Origin: Halobacteriales archaeon
GTDB lineage: Archaea; Halobacteriota; Halobacteria; Halorutilales; JAHENH01
Length of the DNA stretch: 15,898 bases
Reading direction: 5' to 3'
Assembly (NCBI GenBank): GCA_018609935.1
Contig: JAHENH010000054.1
Span: 1 to 15,898 of the forward strand
The position numbers and the translations under genes are program-made. Positions 6,131-12,491 of this stretch are shown here, one piece after another (the stretch's first letter is position 1; each line of letters begins with the position of its first letter). A model generated the notes under the pieces. It did not search any database. It saw only the letters and a program-made list of their open reading frames with translations, and had not been told where the DNA came from.

Positions 6131-6880
6131 TTAAAATATTACCTCTAAGTTATCTCCAATATCTAAATCCACTATATTATTTGCATTTCCATGATTTACA
6201 CTAATCTCGAGGGTTTCATGACTTCCAATAGTACATAATAGACTACCTTTCTGAACATTACTGTAGGTTTTAGCTAAAGGAACCTCAATATTATTTATCA
6301 TTAGATTAGAACCAAAACTTATTTTTTCTAATAATTGATTTCCACTTATATTAGTTATAATATTACCAAAATCATCTATATATCTAACAATACCTTTAAT
6401 TTTATCTTTGTAAAATTTAGCACTTTCAAGATCTAAATCCATATAATTATCAAATTCATTATTTCTGTATTCTCTGTTTCCTCCAGCTATTTCAGCAGCA
6501 ACAGGTGCAAAGATATCTCGACCATGAAATGTATTAGACTCAGCTTCAGTATTCTGTACTTTATATACATCTATATCTCCAACATCTTTAGCTGCAGGCA
6601 ACAAAACCCCGTTATCTGGACCTATAAAAAATTGACCACCTGATTCAATAACCAAGACATCTCTATTTGTACCTACACCAGGATCAACAACTACACAATG
6701 TACTGTATTTTTAGGAAAAAAAGGGACTGTATTAGAAAGGATAAATGCACCAGCTTTAATACTTTGTTTAGGTACATTATTATAAATATCAATTATCTGG
6801 CTATCCGTTTTAGAAACCATTACACCTTTCATAACCCCTACATAATAATCACCAAAATCAGTTAAAACTGTTATAACCAT
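6131..6880 (-). CDS. S-adenosyl-L-methionine hydroxide adenosyltransferase (DUF62, SAM hydrolase)
   Basis: DUF62 enzymes use a water-derived hydroxide to split SAM into adenosine and methionine; they are related to bacterial fluorinase and chlorinase. The 249-residue product is the usual length. Visible landmarks are TDFGDYYVG at the N-terminus with D8, the VVDPGVGTNR motif, FIGPDNGVL, the THGRD-type motif NTFHGRDIFAPVAAEIA (catalytic Arg and His), and the C-terminal domain signature IDDFGNIITNI. A halogenase would have a longer inserted loop and a Ser/Thr halide pocket; the hydrolase reading is preferred. The ATG has no Shine-Dalgarno and a TATA box 25 nt upstream, so the transcript is probably leaderless. 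In vivo role is uncertain for the family. Confidence 0.9.
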   Translation of the reverse strand: MVITVLTDFGDYYVGVMKGVMVSKTDSQIIDIYNNVPKQSIKAGAFILSNTVPFFPKNTVHCVVVDPGVGTNRDVLVIESGGQFFIGPDNGVLLPAAKDVGDIDVYKVQNTEAESNTFHGRDIFAPVAAEIAGGNREYRNNEFDNYMDLDLESAKFYKDKIKGIVRYIDDFGNIITNISGNQLLEKISFGSNLMINNIEVPLAKTYSNVQKGSLLCTIGSHETLEISVNHGNANNIVDLDIGDNLEVIF

Positions 6881-6900
6881 AACTCATATATAATCTAATC

Positions 6901-6910
6901 ATAAAATAAT
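6901..6910 (-). promoter_or_regulatory. TATA box of the SAM hydrolase gene
   Basis: ATTATTTTAT on the minus strand is centred 25 nt before the ATG at 6880, the leaderless spacing seen repeatedly in this window. Confidence 0.45.
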
Positions 6911-6950
6911 TTAGATCTCAATAGCTTCAAAATTATTAACAAATACATAC

Positions 6951-6963
6951 CATAAATACTTTA
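6951..6963 (+). promoter_or_regulatory. Possible TATA element of the SRP RNA gene
   Basis: CATAAATACTTTA lies about 28-30 nt before the apparent 5' end of the SRP RNA. It is the only TATA-like word at suitable distance, but it is not a strong one. Confidence 0.3.
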
Positions 6964-6985
6964 CATCTATCTAATTAAATTTCTT

Positions 6986-7290
6986 CGGGGACTAGCCTGG
7001 ATAGCCTAGGAGGCTATCTGTAACCCGTACCTATAGCGGGGGGCGAGAACTCAGACTAGAATACAGACGGCGCATAGGTCCTGTAAACCTCCATGGAAAC
7101 CTCGGCCCGAGGGGGCAGCGGGGTAGTCGAGGCTTCCGTAGGGAAGTTTTCGTCTGCTTTGTGGCGGATAAAGGTCAGGCGCGGAAGCGAGCAGCTGGTC
7201 TGCCAACGCAAGCCGCTCTCGGTCTACCGGGGTCGAGGAGGTGATCAGGGTAGCCTATGTGCCGTCTGTGTTCAAATCTGAAGTCCCCAC
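6986..7290 (+). ncRNA. ffs: Archaeal 7S signal recognition particle RNA
   Basis: This roughly 305-nt, clearly GC-rich island in an AT-rich setting is the RNA scaffold of the signal recognition particle, which binds SRP19 and SRP54 and targets nascent proteins to the membrane. Helix 1 is formed by GGGGACT (6987-6993) and AGTCCCC (7282-7288), the archaeal closing stem. Helix 3 is GATAGCC/GGCTATC (7000-7006/7012-7018), helix 4 CCCG/CGGG (7024-7027/7037-7040). The linking segment CTGTAACCCG is conserved. Loops 3 and 4 carry UAGG (7007-7010) and CCUA (7030-7033), which can form the known loop-loop contact. Helix 8, the SRP54 site, reads GTCAGG...GGAA...GAGCAGC (7174-7194) with the GGAA tetraloop at 7183-7186. 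Ends are judged from helix 1 and may be off by a few bases. Confidence 0.93.
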
Positions 7291-7330
7291 CTAATTACAA
7301 ACCTATACTAATACAAAAATTAAAACTGTA

Positions 7331-7337
7331 TTTTTTT
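7331..7337 (+). terminator. Oligo-T terminator after SRP RNA
   Basis: Seven T lie about 40 nt beyond the helix 1 end, the first long T run downstream. The mature 3' end would then come from processing. Confidence 0.4.
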
Positions 7338-7410
7338 ATTTATATTATTATAATAAATATTCTCTACAGACACCTATTTTTTATTTCTATGAAGGAATTT
7401 AAACATATAT

Positions 7411-8577
7411 ATGAAAACAATTAAGGATGCAGTACACGACCATATTCAAATTGATGAACTAGCTTTAAAGCTTTTAGATACACCAGAAATGCAACGTTTA
7501 AGACATATTAAGCAATTAGGTACAGCTTATCTTGTATACCCAAGTGCTAACCATACCCGTTTTGAACATTCAATTGGAGTTTATTATCTAGCTAATAGAG
7601 CACTTGAAAATTTAGGTGTGGAAGGAATAGAAGAAAAGGAAGTACAAGTAGCCGCGTTACTTCATGATATAGGACATACTCCATTCTCCCATAGCACTGA
7701 AAATGTAATAGAGGAATATATTGGAAAAAAACATGATCAAGTAGATGAAATTTTAGATGGTAAAATAAAAGAAATACTAAAAGATGAAGGAATAGATATA
7801 GCTAAAATATCTGATTTGATTGAAGGAAAGAGAAGACTAGGACAGCTTATTTCAGGAGAATTAGATGTAGATAGAATGGATTATTTAGTCCGAGATGCCC
7901 ACCATACTGGTGTTCCATATGGAACTGTAGATAGCATAAGATTAGCGTTATCAACTGAATTTGTAGATGGGGATTTAACTTTAAGAGAAGGAAATATACA
8001 AACTGCTGAAGCATTGCTTTTAGCTAGGGCATTAATGCATCCAACAGTATACAACCATCATGTAGCACGTATATCTAAAGCTATGCTAAAAAAAGCGACA
8101 CATAAACTTATAGAGTCAGATAGTATATCTGCCCATGAAGTTAGAAGAATGGACGATCATGAATTTTTCTATAAAATAAGAAATAACAAACAAACAAGAA
8201 ACATAGGTAAAAGACTTACTCATAGAAGACTATATAAAAGAGCGATATGGGAACCTTTCAAAAACTATAATAATAAGATAGATAACAGAGAAAAATTAGA
8301 GAAAAAAATCGCTGATAAGGCAAAAGTTAGTAGGCAAGACGTTATATTAGATGTAGAAAAACCTCCGGAAATGATTGAAAGTGGAGCTAAAGTAGTCGTA
8401 GATGGAGAACCTAAAAAACTTGAAAATGTTTCCAGGCTTGTAGATACATTACGTAAATACCATGAAGACGCATGGAATATAGGGGTTTATTGTCCGGATA
8501 AATATCTAGATAGAGTAAAAAAGGCTTCTAGAAAAATATTAAATTTTAACGATAGAAATTGTAGCCTAAATCCATAA
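7411..8577 (+). CDS. HD-domain phosphohydrolase, SAMHD1/dNTPase-like
   Basis: Proteins of this type are metal-dependent HD phosphohydrolases; characterised relatives cleave dNTPs to nucleosides and triphosphate, though archaeal substrates vary. The 388-residue product starts with the family opening IKDAVHDHIQI and LLDTPEMQRLRHIKQLG. The metal ligands are visible: H53 (FEHSIGV), H85 and D86 (LLHDIGHTPFSH), and D152 in SGELDVDRMDYLVRDA, which corresponds to the last HD aspartate of SAMHD1. After about residue 265 the C-terminal part is charged and less conserved (KKIADKAKVSRQDVILDVEKPP). There is no SAM-like protein-interaction domain at the N-terminus. The gene lies 120 nt after the SRP RNA and 63 nt before the membrane protease, same strand. 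The activity is inferred from the fold. Confidence 0.85.
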   Translation: MKTIKDAVHDHIQIDELALKLLDTPEMQRLRHIKQLGTAYLVYPSANHTRFEHSIGVYYLANRALENLGVEGIEEKEVQVAALLHDIGHTPFSHSTENVIEEYIGKKHDQVDEILDGKIKEILKDEGIDIAKISDLIEGKRRLGQLISGELDVDRMDYLVRDAHHTGVPYGTVDSIRLALSTEFVDGDLTLREGNIQTAEALLLARALMHPTVYNHHVARISKAMLKKATHKLIESDSISAHEVRRMDDHEFFYKIRNNKQTRNIGKRLTHRRLYKRAIWEPFKNYNNKIDNREKLEKKIADKAKVSRQDVILDVEKPPEMIESGAKVVVDGEPKKLENVSRLVDTLRKYHEDAWNIGVYCPDKYLDRVKKASRKILNFNDRNCSLNP

Positions 8578-8591
8578 AAAGCAGATATTTC

Positions 8592-8613
8592 TTTAACTCT
8601 ATAAAAAGTTAAA
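8592..8613 (+). promoter_or_regulatory. TATA box enclosed in a 7-bp inverted repeat upstream of the S2P gene
   Basis: TTTAACT (8592-8598) and AGTTAAA (8607-8613) are perfect inverted arms around CTATAAAA (8599-8606), a good TATA box. Transcription would start near 8630, about 10 nt before the ATG at 8641. A dimeric repressor bound here would block TBP. Confidence 0.4.
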
Positions 8614-8640
8614 CCGTAGAATAAACATAAGAAGAAATAT

Positions 8641-9720
8641 ATGAATATAGAGGGAGTTGAAGAGCTAGAAGAAAAAATAAATAATATATTTGATGTATAT
8701 GAAAAAAAGGAAAAAGAAAACGAAATAAGATTTTATGGATATCCTAAAACCTCTCTTAGAGAGATATATCTTTTAAATCAAAAACTGCAGAAAAAAGGTT
8801 ATAAATTAAAAATCACAGAGGAATACGGAGAAAAAGTAATAATAATTAGTTATAAAAAAGAGTCTTCAAGTCTATTAAATATTATTTTATGTGTACTTAC
8901 TTTAGTTACAACCCTCTTTGCAGGTAGTTTATGGTATTCGGCTAACCCAATATCTAATCCTTTTTCAATAATTAAAGGATGGCCCTTTGCAGTTAGTGTC
9001 ATGGGAGTATTAGGATCCCATGAATTTGGTCACTATATTATGTCAAAATACCATGGAGTTAATGCAACACTCCCTTATTTTATTCCCTTTCCTTCAATTA
9101 TTGGAACTATGGGAGCTGTCATAAAAATAAAGGGGGTTATACCGGATAGAAAAGCTTTATTTGATATAGGAATAGCCGGTCCATTATTAGGGCTAGTTGC
9201 AACTATAATTGTAACAGCTATAGGTCTCCAGCTACCTGGAATACAACAACCACCTACTCAGCCAGGTCAAAGATATATAGAACTTAATTTCCCACTTCTT
9301 TATTCAATTATCTCCCAAATTGTAGGTTCTCCCCAAGGAAATCCAAACCCAGTAGTGGTTGGTGGGTGGGTTGGTATGTTTATTACATTTTTAAACCTAT
9401 TACCTGCTGGCCAGCTCGATGGGGGACACATCTTATCAGCAATATCAGAAAAATGGGCAAAAATTATAGCATATATAGTACCTATATCAATGTTTAGTTT
9501 AGGTGTATATGTAGAATTAATATTAAATGAAACAGGAGCAATATGGTTTATATGGGGAATTATAACACTTATTATATCTGCAGCAGGTAATGCAAAAACA
9601 TTAGAAGATAAAAATCAATACAAGTATCTAGACAAAAAAAGAATAATACTAGCCTTAATTGTTTTTATTTTGGGGATTTTATCTTTTACACCGGTACCAG
9701 TATCAATTGAACAATTTTAA
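8641..9720 (+). CDS. Site-2 protease family membrane metalloprotease (M50, EGY-like)
   Basis: Site-2 proteases cut substrates inside or next to the membrane to release regulators or remodel membrane proteins. The 359-residue product has a soluble N-terminal region of about 75 residues with an alternating alpha/beta pattern. About eight hydrophobic segments follow, the first at about 78-97. The zinc motif HEFGH is at 127-131 within a membrane helix. The third ligand is in NLLPAGQLDGGHI, D260. Between them lies YFIPFPSIIGTMGAVIKIK and PDRKALFDIGIAGPLLGL, blocks shared with haloarchaeal and plant EGY-type proteases. There is no PDZ domain. The probable promoter is enclosed in an inverted repeat, so expression may be controlled. 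The substrate is unknown. Confidence 0.9.
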   Translation: MNIEGVEELEEKINNIFDVYEKKEKENEIRFYGYPKTSLREIYLLNQKLQKKGYKLKITEEYGEKVIIISYKKESSSLLNIILCVLTLVTTLFAGSLWYSANPISNPFSIIKGWPFAVSVMGVLGSHEFGHYIMSKYHGVNATLPYFIPFPSIIGTMGAVIKIKGVIPDRKALFDIGIAGPLLGLVATIIVTAIGLQLPGIQQPPTQPGQRYIELNFPLLYSIISQIVGSPQGNPNPVVVGGWVGMFITFLNLLPAGQLDGGHILSAISEKWAKIIAYIVPISMFSLGVYVELILNETGAIWFIWGIITLIISAAGNAKTLEDKNQYKYLDKKRIILALIVFILGILSFTPVPVSIEQF

Positions 9721-9845
9721 TATCCTATATATATATATCAAGCTTAAACTACTAAGTAGAAAAAATAAAACAAAAAAGAGATATCTTTAGAGTTTACAAA
9801 AAATACAAAAAGAATAAATCCACTATTTCCACGGCTTTAGGTGTG

Positions 9846-10799
9846 TTATGATGTCAATCTGGTTTCCCTTTCTTTTTCCGGATACTCCACCAATACCTCC
9901 ATTCCATCATGGGCTATCCATGTATCTTTAAAGTTTTCTTTTGCTTCCTTTTCTATTGAACTTGTATTTGAATGTCTAGCACTTATATGTGTTAAAATAA
10001 GTTTTTCAACTTTTGCTTTTTTAGCAATATATGTGGCTTCTCTAGCTGTTGAATGTTTTGATTCCCAAGCTCTTTTTTTGTTAGAACTATCAAAAGAACC
10101 GTCATGTATTAAAACCGAAGCTTCCTTAGAGAATTTTATAGTTTTTTTGTTAGGTCTAGTATCTCCCGTATAGACTACTTTTCTACCCTCTCTAGGAGAG
10201 CCAACTACCTGGTCAGGCTCTACTATTTCCCCATTTTCCAATTTTACAGTTTCACCGTTATGTAGTTTTGAAAATTTGTGTTTCGGAACACCAAGTTCAT
10301 CAGCTTTTTTTCTATTGAACTTGCCCTTCCTTTTATCCTCATTCAGACAAAATCCTATACTTTCAGTACTATGAAACGTTTCAAATACATCTACTGAATA
10401 CCCTTCTCTATCTACTGAGTCACCCTCCGAGACCTCATGTATCCTTACATCATAGCTAGGCTGGTGTCCAATAAGATATATACAATCTTTTATGTGGTTA
10501 GCAGTCCCAATTGGACAATATATATCTAGGGGGTCTTCCCTATCATCAAATGTCCAAGTTTGCGATAATCCCGGTAGACCAAGAACATGATCACCATGTA
10601 GATGAGTAAGAAATATTGAAGAAACACTCCCAAATCCAACTCTATTTTTCATCAATTGTCTTTGAGTTCCTTCACCACAATCTAAGAGAAAAAGATCATT
10701 ATCACAATTATGTGGAGAGATCTCAATAGCTATACTGCTAGGGTTTCTATCTACCTGAGGTATAGTTCCCCCAGTACCTAAAAAAGTAATTCTAAGCAT
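9846..10799 (-). CDS. rnz: Ribonuclease Z (tRNA 3' processing endonuclease)
   Basis: RNase Z cuts pre-tRNA after the discriminator base so that CCA can be added. The 317-residue product is a short-form (dimeric) metallo-beta-lactamase-fold enzyme of normal length. The opening ITFLGTGGTIPQVDRNPSS and LLDCGEGTQRQL fit the family. The zinc motif HLHGDH is at 66-71. Further ligands lie in ETFHSTESIGF, the YTGDTRP strand (Asp) and ILTHISARHS (His). Between HST and YTGDT runs the Lys-rich exosite-type insert (FNRKKADELGVPKHKFSKLHNG) typical of short RNase Z. No tRNA gene is in the window. The upstream gap of 500 nt contains an unexplained promoter-led segment that may be cotranscribed. Confidence 0.95.
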   Translation of the reverse strand: MLRITFLGTGGTIPQVDRNPSSIAIEISPHNCDNDLFLLDCGEGTQRQLMKNRVGFGSVSSIFLTHLHGDHVLGLPGLSQTWTFDDREDPLDIYCPIGTANHIKDCIYLIGHQPSYDVRIHEVSEGDSVDREGYSVDVFETFHSTESIGFCLNEDKRKGKFNRKKADELGVPKHKFSKLHNGETVKLENGEIVEPDQVVGSPREGRKVVYTGDTRPNKKTIKFSKEASVLIHDGSFDSSNKKRAWESKHSTAREATYIAKKAKVEKLILTHISARHSNTSSIEKEAKENFKDTWIAHDGMEVLVEYPEKERETRLTS

Positions 10800-10829
10800 T
10801 TAAAATACAAAACAGTAAAGATAGCTAAA

Positions 10830-11105
10830 GGATTTTCGACTGACAAGCTACCCACTATAGAAACAGTCAACTTACATATAGCCTACCGTTCTATCCCATT
10901 AACGTCGGACACAATTTCAGTAGAGTCCACGTCATCACCCCCAATTTTAAAACCTACTGACATAATCATCAATCACACGATATATCTTCTATCCCTCGCC
11001 GAAGATTGAGATCAAGGGTCTTCTCACATTGCTCGTCAACCCGGTTTTCCTCAAATGTACATATACACTTCGAGAATTTGTTGTATCTTTGATACGATCC
11101 CCCAT
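10830..11105 (-). other. Unassigned promoter-led segment: structured RNA or decayed small gene
   Basis: Between rnz and parA lies a stretch with 40% G+C (96 of 240 bases over 10861-11100), above both the genes and the other gaps. A strong TATA box on the minus strand (11123-11136) points to a start at about 11105. From there an ATG opens a 38-codon frame (10989-11105, MGDRIKDTTNSRS at its start) ending in TAG. A second frame of 26 or 28 codons (10883 to 10963 or 10969) follows. Both use codons (TTG, ATC, GAG, GTG) that neighbours avoid, so I do not call them genes. Hairpins GTATC-AAA-GATAC and a 7-bp stem pairing 10836-10842 with 10864-10870, with a G-U pair only on the minus strand, favour an RNA. 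It matches no family I know. The rest of the gap (11137-11227) is plain AT-rich sequence. Confidence 0.35.
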
Positions 11106-11122
11106 CAAAACTAAGAGATATC

Positions 11123-11136
11123 ATAAATATATAAAT
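11123..11136 (-). promoter_or_regulatory. Strong TATA box directed toward rnz
   Basis: The minus strand reads ATTTATATATTTAT, centred 25 nt before position 11105. It is one of the best TATA boxes in the window and has no recognised gene at its natural distance. Confidence 0.45.
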
Positions 11137-11227
11137 TATTTAATTTATGTTAACACAAATATAAAACTCTATAGCTACTATTTAGATAAATTTGGGTTCT
11201 CTATTATTAACATATATATAAACATAT

Positions 11228-11294
11228 TAAATTTACTTACCTAGAAGGTTCAATATGGTTCTAGGTAAGTAAATTTATATCCTTGAACCATATT
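11228..11294. repeat. 19-bp perfect inverted repeat with an overlapping alternative hairpin, at the 3' end of parA
   Basis: TAAATTTACTTACCTAGAA (11228-11246) is followed by a 12-nt loop and its exact reverse complement (11259-11277). The loop plus the start of the right arm, AATATGGTTC (11252-11261), is also complementary to GAACCATATT (11285-11294), so two mutually exclusive hairpins are possible. The structure lies 8 nt beyond the parA stop. It may be a terminator, a transcript-stability element, or a protein-binding palindrome in DNA. Confidence 0.75.
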
Positions 11295-11301
11295 TTTCGT
11301 T

Positions 11302-12123
11302 TTATACTTTCTTCTTAAGGAATTTAGCATTTTCTATAAAGTGATTTTTAGCTCTTTTAGCAGTATTAGAAGGATCCTTAAGGGAAAATAATGTCTTTCC
11401 TTTTTCTGCTGCATTTCTTATATCTTGGCTTTTGGGGAGTGGCTTTGCTAAAGGATAGTTTTCGTCTAGATCATCAAGGTATTCACTAGATAATTTTGTT
11501 CTAGCATCAATTTTATTAGGTAAGACAGCTAGAACTTCTATATCTATACTAAAATTCTTTCTAAACTCATCTACATTATTTTTCAGAGACTGTAACTGTG
11601 TAGTTTCAAATATACCCGTTTCTATTGGTGCTATAATCGCATTTGCTGTCCATAGACCATTATAAGTAATATTGTTTGATACTCCTGGAAGATCTATTAT
11701 AACAATATCGTAGTCTATATATTTATTTAAAAAAGAATCTAGTTTAGAATAACGTTTAACTGGATCGTCTATGTTTCCTAAGTCTGCGTTTAAACCTTCA
11801 AGTCCAGGATGTGCAGGTATTATATCTGGACCTTCATTTGTATTTAATATAAGTGATTCTACAGCATCATCCAATTTCTTTTCTATTACTTCCCATTCAT
11901 CTTGAAAGACAGTGCTTATGTTAGGCCAGTCTTTTTCATTCTGTATCCTTTCTTTTTCAGTACTCCAAACCCCAAAATGCTTACTTAAGTCTCCCTGTTT
12001 ACCGGCTAAATCAATCAATAAAACATCTTCACCAAGACTAGAAAAAGCTACACCTAGGTGGGCAGCTATTGTTGTCTTTCCAGTTCCACCTTTGTCAATA
12101 AAAGAAACCAATCTTTTCTGCAT
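11302..12123 (-). CDS. ParA/MinD-family P-loop ATPase (orphan, no ParB)
   Basis: ParA-type ATPases dimerise on ATP and DNA or membranes to position plasmids, chromosomes or protein complexes. The 273-residue product has the deviant Walker A FIDKGGTGKTT with signature Lys at 11 and P-loop Lys at 16. A switch region follows (LLIDLAGKQGDLSKHFG), then Walker B in YDIVIIDLPG, and the adenine-side stretch LAVLPNKIDARTK. The FIDKGG opening resembles haloarchaeal Soj-like proteins. There is no N-terminal helix-turn-helix domain of plasmid type Ia ParA. No ParB, origin or replication gene is adjacent, so a chromosomal orphan is likely, and cargo is unknown. The promoter is probably the AT stretch 20-35 nt upstream. 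A perfect inverted repeat follows the stop, and a decamer from it recurs upstream. Confidence 0.88.
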   Translation of the reverse strand: MQKRLVSFIDKGGTGKTTIAAHLGVAFSSLGEDVLLIDLAGKQGDLSKHFGVWSTEKERIQNEKDWPNISTVFQDEWEVIEKKLDDAVESLILNTNEGPDIIPAHPGLEGLNADLGNIDDPVKRYSKLDSFLNKYIDYDIVIIDLPGVSNNITYNGLWTANAIIAPIETGIFETTQLQSLKNNVDEFRKNFSIDIEVLAVLPNKIDARTKLSSEYLDDLDENYPLAKPLPKSQDIRNAAEKGKTLFSLKDPSNTAKRAKNHFIENAKFLKKKV

Positions 12124-12491
12124 AAAAGCGGCTGTTTGTAAAAACTGATAAGATTATGTCAGACAAAGATGAAACAGAAAAATAATAATTAATATAAAAA
12201 TAAAATTATTACTAAATTACAGTGTAAAAAACATAAACTGGCTATCTAGGATGTGTAGTTCTTTTTAATGGATATTTAATTTTGGAGTTATAAATCTCTT
12301 AGTATGATTTATTTTTTCTCTTAGCTACAGATTATTTTTTTTATTTATATCTCCGAAGTCTAATTATTGCTGAAATACAAACACGTTATATTATTGATTA
12401 TACTTACCTAATTTCAATATCTAGTATATCCTATTTATAAACCTTATCTTCTCTATTTTCTTAACAAACAAAAGAAATAATATATTTTAAG
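12124..12491. other. 368-nt AT-rich gap between thiDN and parA
   Basis: The gap lies downstream of thiDN and upstream of parA, both leftward. I see no ORF worth calling, no tRNA and no GC-raised segment. It holds one item of note: TACTTACCTA at 12401-12410 followed by TTCAATAT at 12413-12420, words also found in the inverted repeat after parA. A TATA-like stretch for parA lies at about 12145-12155. Confidence 0.5.
12401..12420. repeat. Second copy of the parA 3' motif
   Basis: TACTTACCTA then TTCAATAT, 2 nt apart, repeats the words at 11234-11243 and 11249-11256, which are 5 nt apart. The decamer also appears inverted at 11262-11271. The copies therefore bracket parA. Confidence 0.4.

Noticed and set aside
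6131..6880. Fluorinase or chlorinase
   Set aside because: The length and motifs fit the common DUF62 hydrolase; I see no halogenase-type loop insertion.
7093..7281. 62-codon open frame
   Set aside because: It lies wholly inside the SRP RNA; the frame is open only because the RNA is GC-rich.
9726..9738. TATATA repeat after the protease gene
   Set aside because: A short dinucleotide run in a convergent, AT-rich gap; no sign of function.
10830..11105. RNase P RNA as identity of the segment upstream of rnz
   Set aside because: Only GAGGAAA (minus strand of 11045-11052) resembles a conserved element. The later conserved segments such as ACAGAA and the GGCUUA end are absent and the ends do not pair into helix P1.
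10947..11105. Pyrrolysine read-through of the TAG in the 38-codon frame
   Set aside because: TAG is an ordinary stop for the channel gene and tyrA in this window, and the frame itself is not convincing as coding.
11029..11244. 71-codon open frame on the plus strand
   Set aside because: Starts with a non-ATG codon, runs from the GC-raised segment into plain AT sequence and the inverted repeat, has no ribosome site and no recognisable protein pattern.
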